Source: Rhynchopus sp. YZ270_cl-10 (lineage: Eukaryota; Euglenozoa; Diplonemea; Diplonemida; Diplonemidae). Taken from it: 64,000 nt of DNA. The notes under the pieces were generated by a model, which saw nothing but the letters and a program-made list of their open reading frames with translations, ran no database searches and had not been told where the DNA came from. A program made the translations under genes and the position numbers. Below, piece by piece: positions 20,405-33,478 of this stretch (positions within the stretch are counted from its first letter, which is position 1; each line of letters opens with the position of its first letter). The stretch lies in assembly GCA_964035575.1 (NCBI GenBank), contig OZ037867.1:310001-374000 (forward strand), read 5' to 3'.

Positions 20405-23400
20405 CTATTGGTAAGAAACACGCAAGGAATCGACAGACTCCAGGCACTGTCCGTTGTGGAGGTACTGTACGGTGAGGGTGTACACGACGCAAGGAGGGAA
20501 GCCTTTGTGCATCTGCCGCTTCGTAGTGCGCACAGTGGCGACAGGGTCGGCATCGGTGTCAATAACAGTGTCCGCCTTGAGAGTGACACCACGGAGAAGA
20601 GACTGCAGGGCAGCTGGGGTCACTTTGCATGATTTGTTCAATGTCATCTGTGGTGGAGGGTGGAGTGAGAATAACGAAGGAGTAGAAGGGTGTACAAAAA
20701 AAACTACATTTTGCTACTTGATTTGTCATCACCAATCTATTGTCGTGTCGTTTCGTTGATTGCAGTCATTAAGGAAGCCATGTAGGCGTCTTACCCTGAC
20801 GGTACGTTATAATTGGATGAGGGGGAATGATTCAAAAGGAAAAAGGGTGAAGACAAAAAAGTTGCTGTTGGCTAAATCATGTTCAGTTTCTAATATCAAA
20901 GGTGTGTTTGTTTATGATATTGTACAAATCTCGCAAACCCTCCAACTCCTTTCCTAGCACAGTCAGCAATGGACAGGTGTTAATTGAGCTGCTCAAAGAT
21001 GTAACCTTTTAATCACTTTTAGATAATCCTAAACAGAAAAATAGGAGAAAAAATACCTGAAAGCTGTCGGGCGTCTGCTCACACTCCCCGACCACCTGCT
21101 TCCGAACCCGCATCACATTCTCGGACACCTGACAGAAGCTCGCCCACGGCACTGTAACCGTCGCCGTCTCCGGCCACGAGCACTTTGTCTCCTCACTGCA
21201 CTCCCCTGCTACTGCTTCTGCTGAGTGTGCCTGCGCGCTGAGCCAAAGCGTCACCTCTTGGAGCGTGGGGAGTGTTATCCGCACTGCAGAAAGGGGGGTG
21301 GTCACTGGGGACTTCCCGTCAGCTGTGAGCTCTACGAACGCTTCAAACAACTCAACATTGATGTTAACACGCGATGTCTGCGATGCTTTACCATCCTTCA
21401 CATGAATACCAACACATCTACAACACGCACTATCCCGCTTCGACGCATTCGAGAACACCACCGACCGGACCAACTCCTGCACAGCTTCTAATGGCGCCTT
21501 TTTGAACAACACCTTGAACTTTCCTTTTCCTAATCCTCCATATCGTCGTGACATTGTACAGACCACTTCATCCTGCCACGTGACCGATCCGTCTTCTAGG
21601 ATTTGCAGGCCAGGATGGTTCGATTCGAGAGAGAGCACATCGCTTTTGGAGGACCCAGAGAGGAAGGAGACCTGGAGGAAGCCTTCTGGTCCGGAGAAGA
21701 TGTGTGTATCGGGGTCGATGACGGAGGCGTCTTGGGCAATGAAGAGCTGGGAGGTCGTGTCGGAGCCGAGGACGTAGGAGAGACGGTCGGATTGAAGGTT
21801 GATCTCTGTGACGTCGTCTGTCGCGTAGACGTCGATGATGGTGCTGACTGCGCATCCGAATTGGTCGTCTCGGTCTTCAAATAGACGGATATCCACAGAA
21901 CGTGCCCCAGGTGTTGGATCGTCGCTGTCATTCTTAAAGCTTAAAGAGTGTAGTAACAGCGTTAATACCCGAACGTTGAAAGCATATCTCTCGGAAAACA
22001 CCACTTTCATCTCCCCCTTCCCATTCCACTCCACAACGCCCACAGCCATTTCATCCCCTTTCGCCATCCCATCTGCGGCAGAGGGCCTCCGGTCTCCACT
22101 TGCCCCAGGAAATTGGAGGTACAGCACCTCGCGGGTTTCGACAGTGCGAGAGTCATCCCCATCTCTGTTGGAACTACGTCGTACTGTGCTCCGTCTCTTC
22201 CCTTCTACCGCCTGGGTGACGATCGTCCAAACAAATCCATCGATAGGACTCACAATGCAAAGAACGTCATTCACATCGACACTCTCCTGCAAAGTAACCA
22301 CAACATGCCCTTGGGTGATGCGATGCGTAGAAGCGTTAGGTGCAGCACCGGTAGCGATATCCGTCGGTATTGTGTATTTAATTTGCGCATTAATCGGTTT
22401 TGCTCCAGAATTCTCACGATATTTGAAGGATGAAGAATAAGACGGGGCCCATATCGTCTGCACATTGACTGTCAGCTGAATACGCAATCGGGTATCTGCT
22501 ACAGGCGCATCGCAGGCATTGAGCTTTACTTGGTACATCCGTTGGTTTGTAATGAGCTTTGCAGAGTTACTCTCATAACAGATGCACCTTAACACATAAG
22601 AGACCACATGCAGAGGTAGCACAAAGCTGCAGGCGAACGTCAATGCGAGAGACACCGGGTGTGATCCTTTCACCCCAGAGCCTTTGAAGGCGACAGTTGC
22701 GATTGGAATGGAGTTGACCAGCAGGACGTTGCCGGTGATGACCAGCCAAAGCTCGTTGCCTTCTGCAAACTGTGTTTCAGCGTAGGCGTCGTCAACGGTT
22801 GTGCCCATGGCAAGGAGGTAGTCCTGGGATACCTTGTACCATGGTTTGGAAGCGTCTTCGTCGTCTTCTTGTTCGTCGGGGTCGTTGGCTTTATCGGCTT
22901 CAGCGTTTTCATCAGTTTCGTCTTTATCTTCTTTAGGTGCTTTCTTCATCTTCGGTTTTTTCGTTTTTTTATTCGCAGATTTCGGTTTAATATCTATTTT
23001 GTCATGCCGGCGGGACCGTTGTGCTCGCATATTTTGCTGTTCGAGAGTAACAAAGTCGAGTTTGTCATTGCCGTCCCCTCCGCAGACGAGCTCTACACTG
23101 ACACGCCCTTTGCGGAAGTCGTGTGTATCCGGGTCCACCAGGGTTGCATTTCGGAGAATTGAAAACCCTTCGGAACGGCCGCCGCTCTGGCGGTAGACAA
23201 GCTCTGTGGTGTCGACGTTGAGCTCTGTCACGTCGTACACAGGGACAACGTCCACCTCTACCACCCCCATCACCATCCCACGTCCGCCGTCGTAGACCCT
23301 CATGCTGATCAGCTTATTCAACGACTGTGGGTTCTGGGAGCAGTTTTTGTAGCTAAAGGCTTTGAGCACGCTTGCAAGGTGTGGGTTCATCCTGACGATC

Positions 23401-26400
23401 CATCCTCCGGTGGTGCATTTTTCGCGTTTGTTCACAGCAGGGTTCACCATGACATAGGATTGGAGGTGTGGGAGAAACGCGACACCACCTCGAGAGACCG
23501 CTTCGCCTGGAGTAGAAGGGACAAGAGGAAGGATTCCTGTGTGCGCAGTGTCGCGGTTTGAGCAGGCAAAATCGACCCGCAGATACCCAGGTCTACTGGT
23601 AAGGTGCCCCAACTCCACCCCCTGCAACTGAAACGCGCCCTGCGAAACCTCGCAGCCACGCAGACTGAACTGGTCGCTGTCCTCCTTCCCACTAACAATC
23701 TCTAACTCCACGAAGGCCCCGGTGCAGAGCTCGTCTGCGCTCTGCTCAATCAAATCAAACGGCCCCAACTGAATGACATCTGCCTGCTCCCTATACGTTT
23801 TCGACACATTATTGCCCAACGACGACGTACTATTTAACATCGGAGACGACACCCTTAATGACGTTGCAGCTGTCAAAGGTTCCTTCAGTGGTGCGGTGCC
23901 TAGATCGATGGATAATATGATTTCTCTTCTTCCTCTAGTCTTTTTCCAGAGTTTGCTGCCTTCGCAGGAAAAGACAAGATGGCGGACTATGTGTTGTGCC
24001 AAAGCGGCAGTGCAGGCATCTGGAAGCAATCCGATGTACAGCCGCCTAGCGCAGGTCATTTCTACTGCACATAAGGTGCCACGATGGTAGATTTTGTGTA
24101 TGCTTTCTAAGGCCCCAGCAGAGCTGACACTGAGACTGCGTCCTTCAGAGATGGGGATGTGTTCGTGGGCTGCAAGGGGTTGTGCGTTGAAGACGTCTTG
24201 CTCTGGATTGTCTGGTTCTGCGGCACCCTCCTGGGGTTCGTCTGGAATGCAGAAGATGCTGCCCCTCTGCCCCTCCGGTTTGTCGTCGCTGCGTTCCTTT
24301 TCCTTTAGCATATCTGCTGTGGCGATGCTGGGTCGCTTTGCTTGTTTAGCTTTGGTGTGCTGCAGGCGGAGCGCTTCTGCTCGCATACGGAGTGTAGCAA
24401 GAACGTCCTGCACAGCCTGTAAGACCTCTGGGCTGTCATCACCAAAGATATCCTCGGAGTTGTACCGCGCCCTGGTTAATTCTGGGTCTGCAAGCAGCAT
24501 GCTGGTCCACAACGGTTTTTGGGTGTTTTCCTCACAAAATTCTTCGTGCTGTGCGGAGAGTATTGAGACATCGTCACACCTTCTGAAGCCTTCTACGGTA
24601 ATAGTCCCGCCTGTTAACACCTTCCTATGGTCGGTGCAAAGAATTGCATCTGGATACAACACCAACCTCGGGGTATACGTGAAGGCACGGAACAGATCGC
24701 TTACCCCAGCGTGGGGGAGACGATAGGCCGAAGCAATGCTGGGGACGTGCAGGACACTGCCGCGGCTTGCTCCTAGAAGGTCCAGTACGATGAGGACAGA
24801 GGTGTGCCCCACATCCTGCTGGTATTCATTCAGAATGCTGACCGTGGCGCGAATCACCCTGATATAGGTGTTGCCTGGAACCTCCTCCTTTCGTTTGTAG
24901 TGTAGCGACTCAATGAATTTCCCGACTGTCCCCGGACGAGGTGATTTAAAGAGCAATTCAAGGGAAGGGCAGTGTTCGGATAGGGATCCCTCCGTGATTG
25001 TCCCTGAGTCGCCGTTTACCATGACCTTCGGCTGCTTGCTGGCAAGGCTGCAGAAGCGGGACCGCATATACATTATGTCCTTCACATCGCAGGTTTCGCT
25101 CTCAGAGCCGAGCGAGAAGACGTTGATGTCCTTGCTGATCGCGTCTTCGTGGCCTTGTGGGTTCACAAACTCGAGGGATACCTTAACATATGGCCGTCCT
25201 CCGTTGACATCAGGGTACTGCAACATCGGATGCGAGAGCACACCCTTTAACAACAAACCAGGAGAACGCACCACACGATCAATACACACCGGACCCTTTA
25301 ACTTCCGATGACGCTGTAAAAGTGGCGGCAGGGTCGCGAATTTGACACGCCGTTCGACGGTCACGGTACGTGGCGCCTCCCTCTCCTTTTCCTTCTTCTT
25401 CCCTTTCTTCGCAACAACCGGCTTCGGCGTCCCACGATACGCCATGGTAAGCCGCAGCAGCTTATAAGGCGCCACCGCTGTTGTGGTATCGGTATTACTA
25501 TAGACCAGGTGGCAGAGCAAATTCTGGAGGTGGTCTGCATTAAGAACATGCCCGTTTGTTGAAGAAAAGGTATACGTAAGTAGACCCTCCTCTGGATCAA
25601 AACTGAGCCGTCCCAAAAACTTTCCGTCAATCGAATAAATACCATCCTCCTGATGTGTCACCACTGACGACTCTGATGTAGGCTGCCCCTCCATCGCATC
25701 ACCATCATCTGCTACCTCTAATCGTATTACATCTGTTGGTGATGCATTTGCGACGAAATGCGCTGTCAACGAAAAGAAGCTTAAGGACGGATATTTCCCC
25801 TTTAAATCAATCACCGCAGCTGGGAACATATGAACATGGTCGTTTCCTTGAACCCATAGCCCAGTAGTGCCTAGATCAAGGCGTTCTTCTGATTCTGGCG
25901 CAGATTTTCCATTTGGAACCTCAGGTGGCGGAGGTGATGACTTTGATACCGCCCGCCTTCCTCCTCTGGCCTGAGACATGGCTACTCCTGATATATTGGG
26001 TGACACCACTGCACTCTCCTCCGACGGCATATCCACCCCTCCTCTGACCTTCCGCGTTGCTCTTCTACTAGGCGATATAGGAGCTGCTCCATCCTCTTCA
26101 CCCCCTCCAGCTCCACCACCACCACCATCCCTAGGAGATGGGACAACATTCGCTTCTTCCGTTTCACCTCCGTTTGGGATTGAAGAAGCTGTATCAGCAG
26201 GGTTGATACTGTGTTCGAGAGGTTCGGGAGAGTGTTGTTGTTGAGGTTCTTGATATGTAGGAGTGTCTAAGGGCGGTCCGGGAGGGGCTTCAGAGAGGGT
26301 TGGAGTAGGGGTTGGGGTGTTGTTGGTGATGAGGTGTTCTGTGTTAAGGAGTTCGTCGAAAGAAGAGGATTCCCCGGAGAGCCATGCATCCCCTTCTCCT

Positions 26401-28253
26401 TCGGCTTCGAATTCGCGCGCCGCAGCTTCTTCGAGGGTGAGGGTTTCGATGTCCAGGAGAATGTCGGTGAAGGCTTCGGTTTGTGCAAGAGTGTTCCAAT
26501 CCGCTTCGATGTCTCTTCGCGCTTCGGATTCTGCGTTTTCAAGCTTTTTCTTGGCGGCGAGAGAAGGGAGGTAATCTTCTGCAAAGTGAAGGAAACGGCG
26601 TTCAAGGGCAGCCCAGCCTGCGCTTTGTAAATCTTCTAGAGCGGTACGCTTTGCGGATTCGGTGTTAACAGAGGCAGAACGTTCTGCAGTTTGCTCTGCC
26701 TTAAATTCTGCCAGGAGCGCAGCTAGCTCGGCTGCCTCTTCCGCAGCAGCTCGCCTCTCTTCCGCAAGAATCTTTTCTGCAGCTTTGCGTTCCCTCTGTT
26801 GGCTGCTTTTGTCTTCTACTTCCATTGCGCGCATCTCCTGTGCCTCTAACTGTTGTCTCATAATGCGATGGCGATGACGGACTTTGAGGCGTGCATTTTT
26901 TTCTTCAAATATTTCTGCCAAATCTTCAATCCCATCTAACCAATCCCTTTCGATGCGTACTCTACCTTCTACAGAATTTTCTTCAAAGAAATGACGTTGG
27001 TCGTGGAGGACCTGGAGATGTTTTTCAACGAGTTTGAGGAAGCGGCAGACGTCGTTGTAATCAAACCCTTTTGCTTTGCGGATGGAGGTGCGGGACTCTT
27101 GTTCTTCGAAACCGATGTAGCCTCGAGCAGCGGCTTCGTCTTGTTCGAGACGTAGAAGTTTGCCTCCGTACTCCTTTGCGATGCGTATGGCTTCCAGCTC
27201 GCTTTGGTTTTCGAGGATTTTCTCCATGTCCAGTCGTGCCAAAGTTTTTTCAAGAAGCGCAAACAAAACAACCCTGCTCCGTTCTTCCAGCGTCCCCAAC
27301 CCTTTCCGTTCAATTTCTTCCTCCTTCCCCAAATTTTTTAATCGCCGTTTATCACCTTCGAGACGTTCTTTGTTGTCTTTTTCTCGTTGTTCACTGCTTT
27401 CGCGGGCACGACGGTCGCGGCTTTCTCTCTCGCATGCACTGATAATCTGCAAAATCGCCATGGTATCAGCATGCCAGGTACGGTGTTGGGTGAGAAGTTC
27501 GTTGATGTGCTCTTCTTCCGCTCGAAGGATAGAACGGCGTCGAAGGGCTTCGGATGATTCCACCTTCTTGCGAGACGTTTCTTGACCATCCAGCCAAATA
27601 TTTAAAAAAGAGAGATTGTGTTTTCTCCGAGACTCCCCGGACCGAATTTCCGCCGCAACTCTAATACACGAATCAACCAAACCAAGTCTCTGTTGTATCT
27701 CCATTCGGCAAAGCTCCTGTCGTGTTCGCTTCTCTGATGCTACCAGTTTTGCGAACAACCTCTCAATCTTTTTTTGATGTGTTGACTGACACACCCTGCA
27801 ACTATGTTTATGCGACGCAGCGTATCCCAACGAATCCGATAGTGGACATGCTGAAGTAAACGCCCCAGCACATCGTGCCTCCTCCTTCAACCCCACCTTT
27901 GGAGAACCCAATCTCGGTGACGTAACCCCCATCGGAAACGCCGTTGCCGGAGAAAACAAAGGCGAAGAAGACACAATACGTTCAGGAAGTGGAGTACTGT
28001 TGATAAGCTGGGGGGAAGCAACAGAGCTCCGCTTGACCTGGCTGAGAATGGTAAAACTACCGGTCGTGTCTACGTTATTCCTTCTCCCGTACAATCCATC
28101 ATGTGTCCGCGTCAGCCCCACCTTCATCGACCTCTGAGGTGCAGCAAACAACAACCCACTCTGCGGATGAGACCTCGCACCTTGTATCGGAAACCCCACC
28201 CCACCATTTCCCCGATCCTCACTGTTTCGGCTAATCCTCGGCAAACGATTCAT
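20405..28253 (-). CDS. Giant coiled-coil plus beta-repeat protein, two exons
   Basis: Exon 1 is 28253-21057 (2399 codons) and exon 2 is 20647-20405 (80 codons and stop). Joining them at CAG|GTATTT and CACCACAG| keeps frame. The protein is about 2479 residues. Residues about 160-620 are a charged helical/coiled-coil region; about 640-760 are acidic, Pro- and Ser-rich, probably disordered. The rest is a chain of beta-rich units with recurring words (DVTELN..., VDPDTHDFRKGRVSVEL; DVTEINLQSDRLSYVLG, DPDTHIF) ending in LLxxLxFxN plus a strand pair, like cadherin/CSPG-type repeats. Exon 2 has exactly that ending (LQSLLRGVTLKAD ... YTLTVQYLHNGQ), which supports the join. No signal peptide or membrane helix is seen, so it may be an intracellular scaffold. 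A cytoskeletal or flagellar role is a guess. No gene name recognised. Confidence 0.8.
20648..21056 (-). other. Spliceosomal intron, 409 bases, in the giant gene
   Basis: Minus strand: donor TTTCAG|GTATTTTTTCTCC, acceptor CACCACAG|ATGACATTG. Phase 0. The frame that reads through the donor turns into a short hydrophobic tail (VFFLLFF) and a stop, unlike the repeat unit it interrupts. The exon behind the acceptor completes that unit. Confidence 0.7.
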
Positions 28254-28371
28254 TTGATTTTTTTTTTTTTTTCGAAAAAAAAAAATCTAAAAAAAAAATA
28301 TTGCGTTTTATCTCATGATGAAAGAGTTGAGGGTTGTGTTCTGGTTCTGGAATTTTGGTTTTTTTTTGGAG
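28254..28371. other. Leader region of the giant gene
   Basis: Long T and A runs directly precede the start codon on the sense strand (TTTTTTTTTTTCGAAAA). No clear AG acceptor lies between the tract and the ATG. Confidence 0.4.
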
Positions 28372-28688
28372 GCCACCTGATTTGCAAAAAACGGCAAACC
28401 CTCCCAACGCCTCCCAACGCCCTCCCAACACCTCCCAACACCTCCCAACACCCCTCCAATTTAGCCCGAATTTTGGGAATTTTTTTTTTGAGGGTGTTCT
28501 GTACCCCCTTCTGGAGGGGGTTCCAGGGTGGGGTCCCGGTTCCAAAGTCAAACAAAAAAATAGTGGTGGAAATTTGGGAAAAATGTATTAATTTAGATGC
28601 CCCCAAGGGAAAATCCCGACCTCTGGTGCTGTACTGCTACTGTGTACTGTGTACTGTGTACTGTGCCGAAATTGACCAAAAACGAGAA

Positions 28689-28936
28689 CTGTACTGTACT
28701 GTACTGTACTGTACTGTACTGTACTGTACTGTACTGTACTGTACTGTACTGTACTGTACTGTACTGTACTGTACTGTACTGTACTGTACTGTACTGTACT
28801 GTACTGTACTGTACTGTACTGTACTGTACTGTACTGTACTGTACTGTACTGTACTGTACTGTACTGTACTGTACTGTACTGTACTGTACTGTACTGTACT
28901 GTACTGTACTGTACTGTACTGTACTGTACTGTACTG
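28689..28936. repeat. Microsatellite (TGTAC)n
   Basis: About 248 bases of an uninterrupted 5-base unit. Likely length-variable. Confidence 0.95.
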
Positions 28937-28950
28937 AACTCCCAATCCCC

Positions 28951-29259
28951 TGTGTATACTGTGTATACTGTGTATACTGTGTATACTGTGTATACTGTGT
29001 ATACTGTGTATACTGTGTACTGTGTATACTGTGTACACTGTGTATACTGTGTATACTGTGTATACTGTGTATACTGTGTATACTGTGTATACTGTGTATA
29101 CTGTGTATACTGTGTATACTGTGTATACTGTGTATACTGTGTATACTGTGTATACTGTGTATACTGTGTATACTGTGTATACTGTGTATACTGTGTATAC
29201 TGTGTATACTGTGTATACTGTGTATACTGTGTATACTGTGTATACTGTGTATACTGTGC
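28951..29259. repeat. Minisatellite (TGTGTATAC)n
   Basis: About 309 bases of a 9-base unit, with a shortened and a substituted unit near 29015-29040. Confidence 0.95.
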
Positions 29260-29982
29260 AGTGTAAGAAAATTGATCACGTATGTACTCAGAACTTGTCC
29301 ATTTCGGCAAATTGACCCCACCACAGCGAGGACGGATTCCGGAAATGACAATGCAGGTGTTTAAAAACTTCACCAACGAGAAAAAGGCTCACGTCGGTGG
29401 GAAAAAAAGTGTCTCACCTCCCAACGCCCGCCAACGCCCCCCAACGCCTCCCAACACCTCCCAACACCTCCCAACACCCAGCTAATTCAGGTGGGGAGGG
29501 GTTTGGAATGATGTAGTTGTGGAAGATAAAAGAAAAAAATGAGGATAGAGAAAAGAGTTTCTTTTTGTAGGATCTGCAATCACCCCCCCTGTAAGAGGAA
29601 GGGTGCTGTGCACAAAAGTCTTCTTTAAAAAAAAAAAAACGATTACTTAGCGGGTTGAACGTATAGGTGCCCATAACGCCTTCCCTGTTGTATGCCGTGT
29701 ACTGCGATTCATTTTGTTGTAACAGCGAAACTGTTCTGATCTGTTTTGCTTTGCTCTGTTTTTTAGTAAAAAGATGTTCAAAGACAATTTGTTTCGAACA
29801 GAAGAAAAACCAATTTTTAAAGATAAAACGTTGGAAAGCATGGTTAAAATTTGCTTCGTTTTTTGAGAGGGAGAAGAGGGTTCTGAAAAAAAAATGGCAA
29901 GAAAAAAACACACACAAAAGACAACTTAGAAGAGAAATGTATCCTCACCTTACAATTCAAAGAAAAGAAGTGTTTATAAGAT

Positions 29983-30009
29983 GACACCAAGCCTCTCTTG
30001 TACTTAGTC
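29983..30009 (-). repeat. Hairpin-family copy
   Basis: Minus strand: GAC-TAAG, loop TACAAGAGAGG, CTTGG-TGTC, then CATCTTATAAACACTTCTTTTC. Confidence 0.55.
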
Positions 30010-30942
30010 TGATTAGAATACAGTAGGATAAGCAATATTGGCGACCAAAAAAAAAAGTCGCCAATTGCAAGAAAACCCCCAATATCCGCCAATATTATTT
30101 CGCCAAGTTTCTTGTCTTACTGTACTTAATATTTTGAACATTGCTTGAACTTGAACTGGCTTACTTAGTCTGATTAGATTACTTAATGTTTTGAACATTG
30201 GTTATTCATCAATCTTTTTTGTTGTATTTTTGGATCCTTTTTGTTTTGTTTTTGTTTTTTTGTAAATATGCATATTCAAAAGTTTTTGTAGGGTGGTACA
30301 TCTGTACCACAAGTCCATGTTTCAGTCCTAAACGCATACATTAGTTGTAAACAGAGGTGGACTTCATCAGTGCATGACCCTCTGTGGACTTGTAGTTAGT
30401 GTTCCGCTGTCGCTCAAGGCCCAGACAGTTTTCGAAACCTACATTGTAAAAGAATGAAAAAATCAAAATTGCAAAAATAAAAGTGGATCATGTTCAAAAA
30501 AAAACTTGTTTTATATTTTCGGATGATCGTAGCTCACCTCATCCAAGGCAGTTACTCTGCATATAGCAGGGTACTTTGTTAAAAAAAGGCCTACTTAAAA
30601 ACTACTTAAAAAAAGGCTTACTTAGTCACCTTATACAAACAAAATGAGTTGCAGGACAAGAGCCTTTTTCTCTTGGGGGAGCGACTTCTACAAAAGGGTA
30701 CAATAGTGTTGCAACCCGGGTATCTCTGGTTCTGGTAAACGTTCGTTAGGTAGAAACAACGGTTATTACGCTAAACAGGAAGAGTGAGGGTGAGGGAGTA
30801 TGCACGACCAGTAGGTCGTACCTTGCCCTCAGGCTACGACAAACCATGTTCAGCAGATATGAGTTTGTTTTTCGTAGAATTTTTTTCTTTTGTAGCAAAA
30901 CAGGGTTTTTTTTCCAATGGGTTTTGAAAATGTTTTTTTTGA

Positions 30943-31008
30943 TAAATTGTTGGAGTAGTGTAGTTTGCCTCGGGTTGTGTTGCCACAGTTTGTGCAATCT
31001 CCACTTTC
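30943..31008 (+). repeat. Short repeat family, copy 2
   Basis: Nearly identical to 1245-1312, from GATAAATTGTTGGAGTAGTG to CAATCTCCACT, with a few small differences in the middle. Confidence 0.75.
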
Positions 31009-31335
31009 GTGTTGTTTGTTTTAAAAACGCTTTGTGCTCTGTTTATTTCTTGATTAGTGGTGTAGACGGTCAAAGGGGAATATAGGGTGTAACATTATAC
31101 CCCCCTGAGGATTTTTTTTTTCTAGATTTTTTTTTGAAAAAATATACCCCCCTGACTAATCCTTGAAAGTGGTGTTAACTTTGGTTTCTTTTTCTCGAAG
31201 GATCACTCAAAAAAAAAGGGGGTGTGAAATGCTAAGAGGTGGGTACCCTTATCCACAAAGAGAGACGTGACCATGCACGACCATCTAGGGGGAAAGGACC
31301 ACGACGGACGCAAAAAAAAATTTTTTTTTTTTATT

Positions 31336-31376
31336 TTGACTTTGAAATACAAAGCCCTCTCGTTGACAGTGTACCT
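31336..31376 (-). repeat. Hairpin-family copy, long-spacer type
   Basis: Minus strand: AGGTACACTGTCAACGAGAGG, split by loop CGAGAG, then GCTTTGTATTTCAAAGTC. Same subtype as 4366-4405. Confidence 0.6.
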
Positions 31377-32394
31377 TTGGTACTATGACCGGCTGTACCG
31401 GCTGTACTGGGGGGTAAAAACAAAAAATGGAAACATTAGCGTGCTTAGTTACCTTTTTTAAAAGGGGGGATGGGAAAACAACCGGACAAATTGCCAAACT
31501 GACTAAATGATAACATACCCTTTCACTTTTTTTGCCGTAAACAGAGTGTTTGAAGTCTGTACTCGCAAATGACATGAATCGAAAGGGAAAATAGCGTTTT
31601 CAAAATAATCTTTTTTTGACCACGACTTCATACTATCACTTTTAAAGGGGAGCATGAGATGCATTTGTACTTTTTGTACATCTTTTAACCCATAAACTTT
31701 CAATTCAGGACAACAGAAAGTATTGATGGCGTGCGCATCTTTAAAAAAAAAAATGAAGAAAATATACTAAAAATTGGAAAGGCGATTTGGAACACATAAA
31801 ACGAGAAGAGAAAAAAAAAAAAGGCTGGGTTTATGCATTGGGGATACGAGAACAACGAGCAGGGTTTTAAAAATTATTTGAGTTTAATTTGCCAAGAATC
31901 TCTTCCCCCCGGGGGTGGAGATCGAGTGGTTTTTTTTCCTGAAAACTTGGTTGTATTAGTGTGTACATCCGAGGATGCACTCCACTGTACCTGTTTATTT
32001 TGGCAATTACTACACGGAATGCAGAACATCTTATCAGACAATGTGGATTTTGGCCGTTTTTTCACATCGTTTTAAAAAAGGTTCAATACAATTCCGTGAA
32101 TTCTAAATAAAAGAGTATCTGAAACGTGCTAAAACGCATTTCAGTTGAAAATAAAAGAAGTTGAAAGTGCAAACAAAACAGAAAAAAAACCCCCCTTTCG
32201 GGCGTTTTTCAGAAAGCATTCGCCTTCAATTGATCAGAGACACAAACTGTGTGCACAAAAAAAAATACTCAAGTAAACCCTTCCTTATGGCTGTACCAGC
32301 ATAACACTACTGAACTGCAATGTTCTTGGTTGTGGTGTTCTGTCAGACCTCTGCAAAAGGTAGACCACCTATATACAGAAACAAAAAATAAAGT

Positions 32395-32455
32395 GAAGTT
32401 TGTGATACAGGCACCTCCCGCTGACCCACTTACGATGCCAGCTGGGTGAAAGCAC
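32395..32455 (-). repeat. GGCACCTCC repeat family copy
   Basis: Plus strand reads GATACAGGCACCTCC, CTGACCCACTTACGATGCCAG and GTGAAAGCACAA. Copies lie at 42264-42330 and 47325-47395, with a half copy at about 3925-3945. All point the same way and read on the minus strand into a TTCACTTTC-type pyrimidine tract. Confidence 0.7.
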
Positions 32456-33077
32456 AATAAAAGAGAAGTTGAAAAGCTCAAAACTCCAAACCTGCATATC
32501 GGTGGATACAGAGACACAGATGAAATAAAGCAAAACCCTTATCTCTACAGAGTGTGGCAGAGATAAGACACATGGCCATTTTTTTCTTTGTTCTATCGTT
32601 TGTTATACACAATCACTGTATACCTGGTATAAAGATCTGTACCCAATACCGACCGAAGCCTTTGTACTACGGTCGTTTCTTTCTTTTAAAACTTGATTGT
32701 ATTTAGTGTCACATCAGAAGGTGAGCTCCACAATTTATTTTTATGGCATCTCCAACTGGCATACGCTGACAGCCCTGGATGAAAGCATGAAAACAGATAA
32801 AAGTGCCTCTTGTGCACACTCAAAAAAAAGGAAAAATCTCGAAAAAAAAAACTGAAAAAAGTAGGCAATGTAATATGACATAAAGGGTGCATAAGTCATA
32901 ATCACCAAAAAAAAAACCTTCAAAAAATATTTGCAAAAAGGACCCCCCTTTCCACTCCATTCAGTTGTGTTGCGTTCATTTAGTGGTACAGATTTATCGA
33001 AGGATCGAGCATCGTATTAGGTCAGGGCCTTTTTTTTGTGTGAAAAACCCCCGCAAAAAAAAGAAGGAAAAGTTAAT

Positions 33078-33110
33078 AAGATGAACCTGAGCCTTCTCGT
33101 TGCTCACCTT
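33078..33110 (-). repeat. GNRA-type hairpin copy
   Basis: Minus strand: AAGGTGA/TCATCTT outer stem, GAGC/GCTC inner stem, loop AACGAGAAG, then TTAACTTTTCCTTCTTTT. The inner stem differs from CTAAGC/GCTTAG with pairing kept. Confidence 0.7.
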
Positions 33111-33478
33111 TTTTGATCACATTCGTTATCGCAAAAAGAAAAGGCCTCTCTGGTCTTCATCACTGTCCTTCGTACTGTGGGAGGGGTTGGGTGGTTCGTG
33201 TGTGGACGCAGGCCAGTGTAGGCTCGTGGGAAAAGAAAGTGTATAGGTCATTATGGTAACGATTGTAGTATGATTGAGACCCGCCATCGTGTGAAATCGT
33301 GTCAAATAGAAAAAAAATAGTGTTCGCAATTGTGATGATTTTTCGCAATGCGCTGCAATCTCGCTCAGATGAAACCGGGTTTGTGTTGTGGTAAAAAAAA
33401 CAAAAATCGTATCAGATGACTCCTTAGCTTCACAGTGTGTAGTTACCTTTTAAAAATGGTACAAAAAAGCGTTTTGTG

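Larger units (their letters stand above)
28372..29496. repeat. Compound tandem-repeat block
   Basis: Two perfect or near-perfect arrays stand side by side: a TGTAC pentamer at 28689-28936 (about 50 units) and a TGTGTATAC nonamer at 28951-29259 (about 34 units, one disturbed near 29015-29040). Both outer flanks carry direct copies of a CTCCCAACAC decamer (28405-28455 and 29417-29477). The outermost words CCACCTGATT (28375) and AATTCAGGTGG (29487) are inverted, hinting at short terminal repeats. Frames open on both strands only because the unit lengths lack stops. Confidence 0.75.
29497..33478. other. Gene-free repeat-bearing spacer
   Basis: No credible gene. Contents: hairpins at 29983-30009, 31336-31376 and 33078-33110; a direct repeat of CTTAGTCTGATTAGA at 30003 and 30164 with paired ACTTAAT.TTTTGAACATTG words; a family copy at 30943-31008; a 60-base GGCACCTCC family copy at 32395-32455; and a relative of the GCGTTTGCAC subtype at 32155-32180. 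Confidence 0.55.

Noticed and set aside
20405-20647. A stand-alone 80-residue gene
   Set aside because: An acceptor-like AG directly precedes its first codon, and the peptide completes the repeat unit of the upstream exon. Treated as exon 2 of the giant gene.
28588-29376. Tyr/Thr/Gln- and Leu/Cys-rich repeat proteins on both strands
   Set aside because: Unit lengths of 5 and 9 bases without stops keep several frames open at once. No start context or flanking coding sequence.
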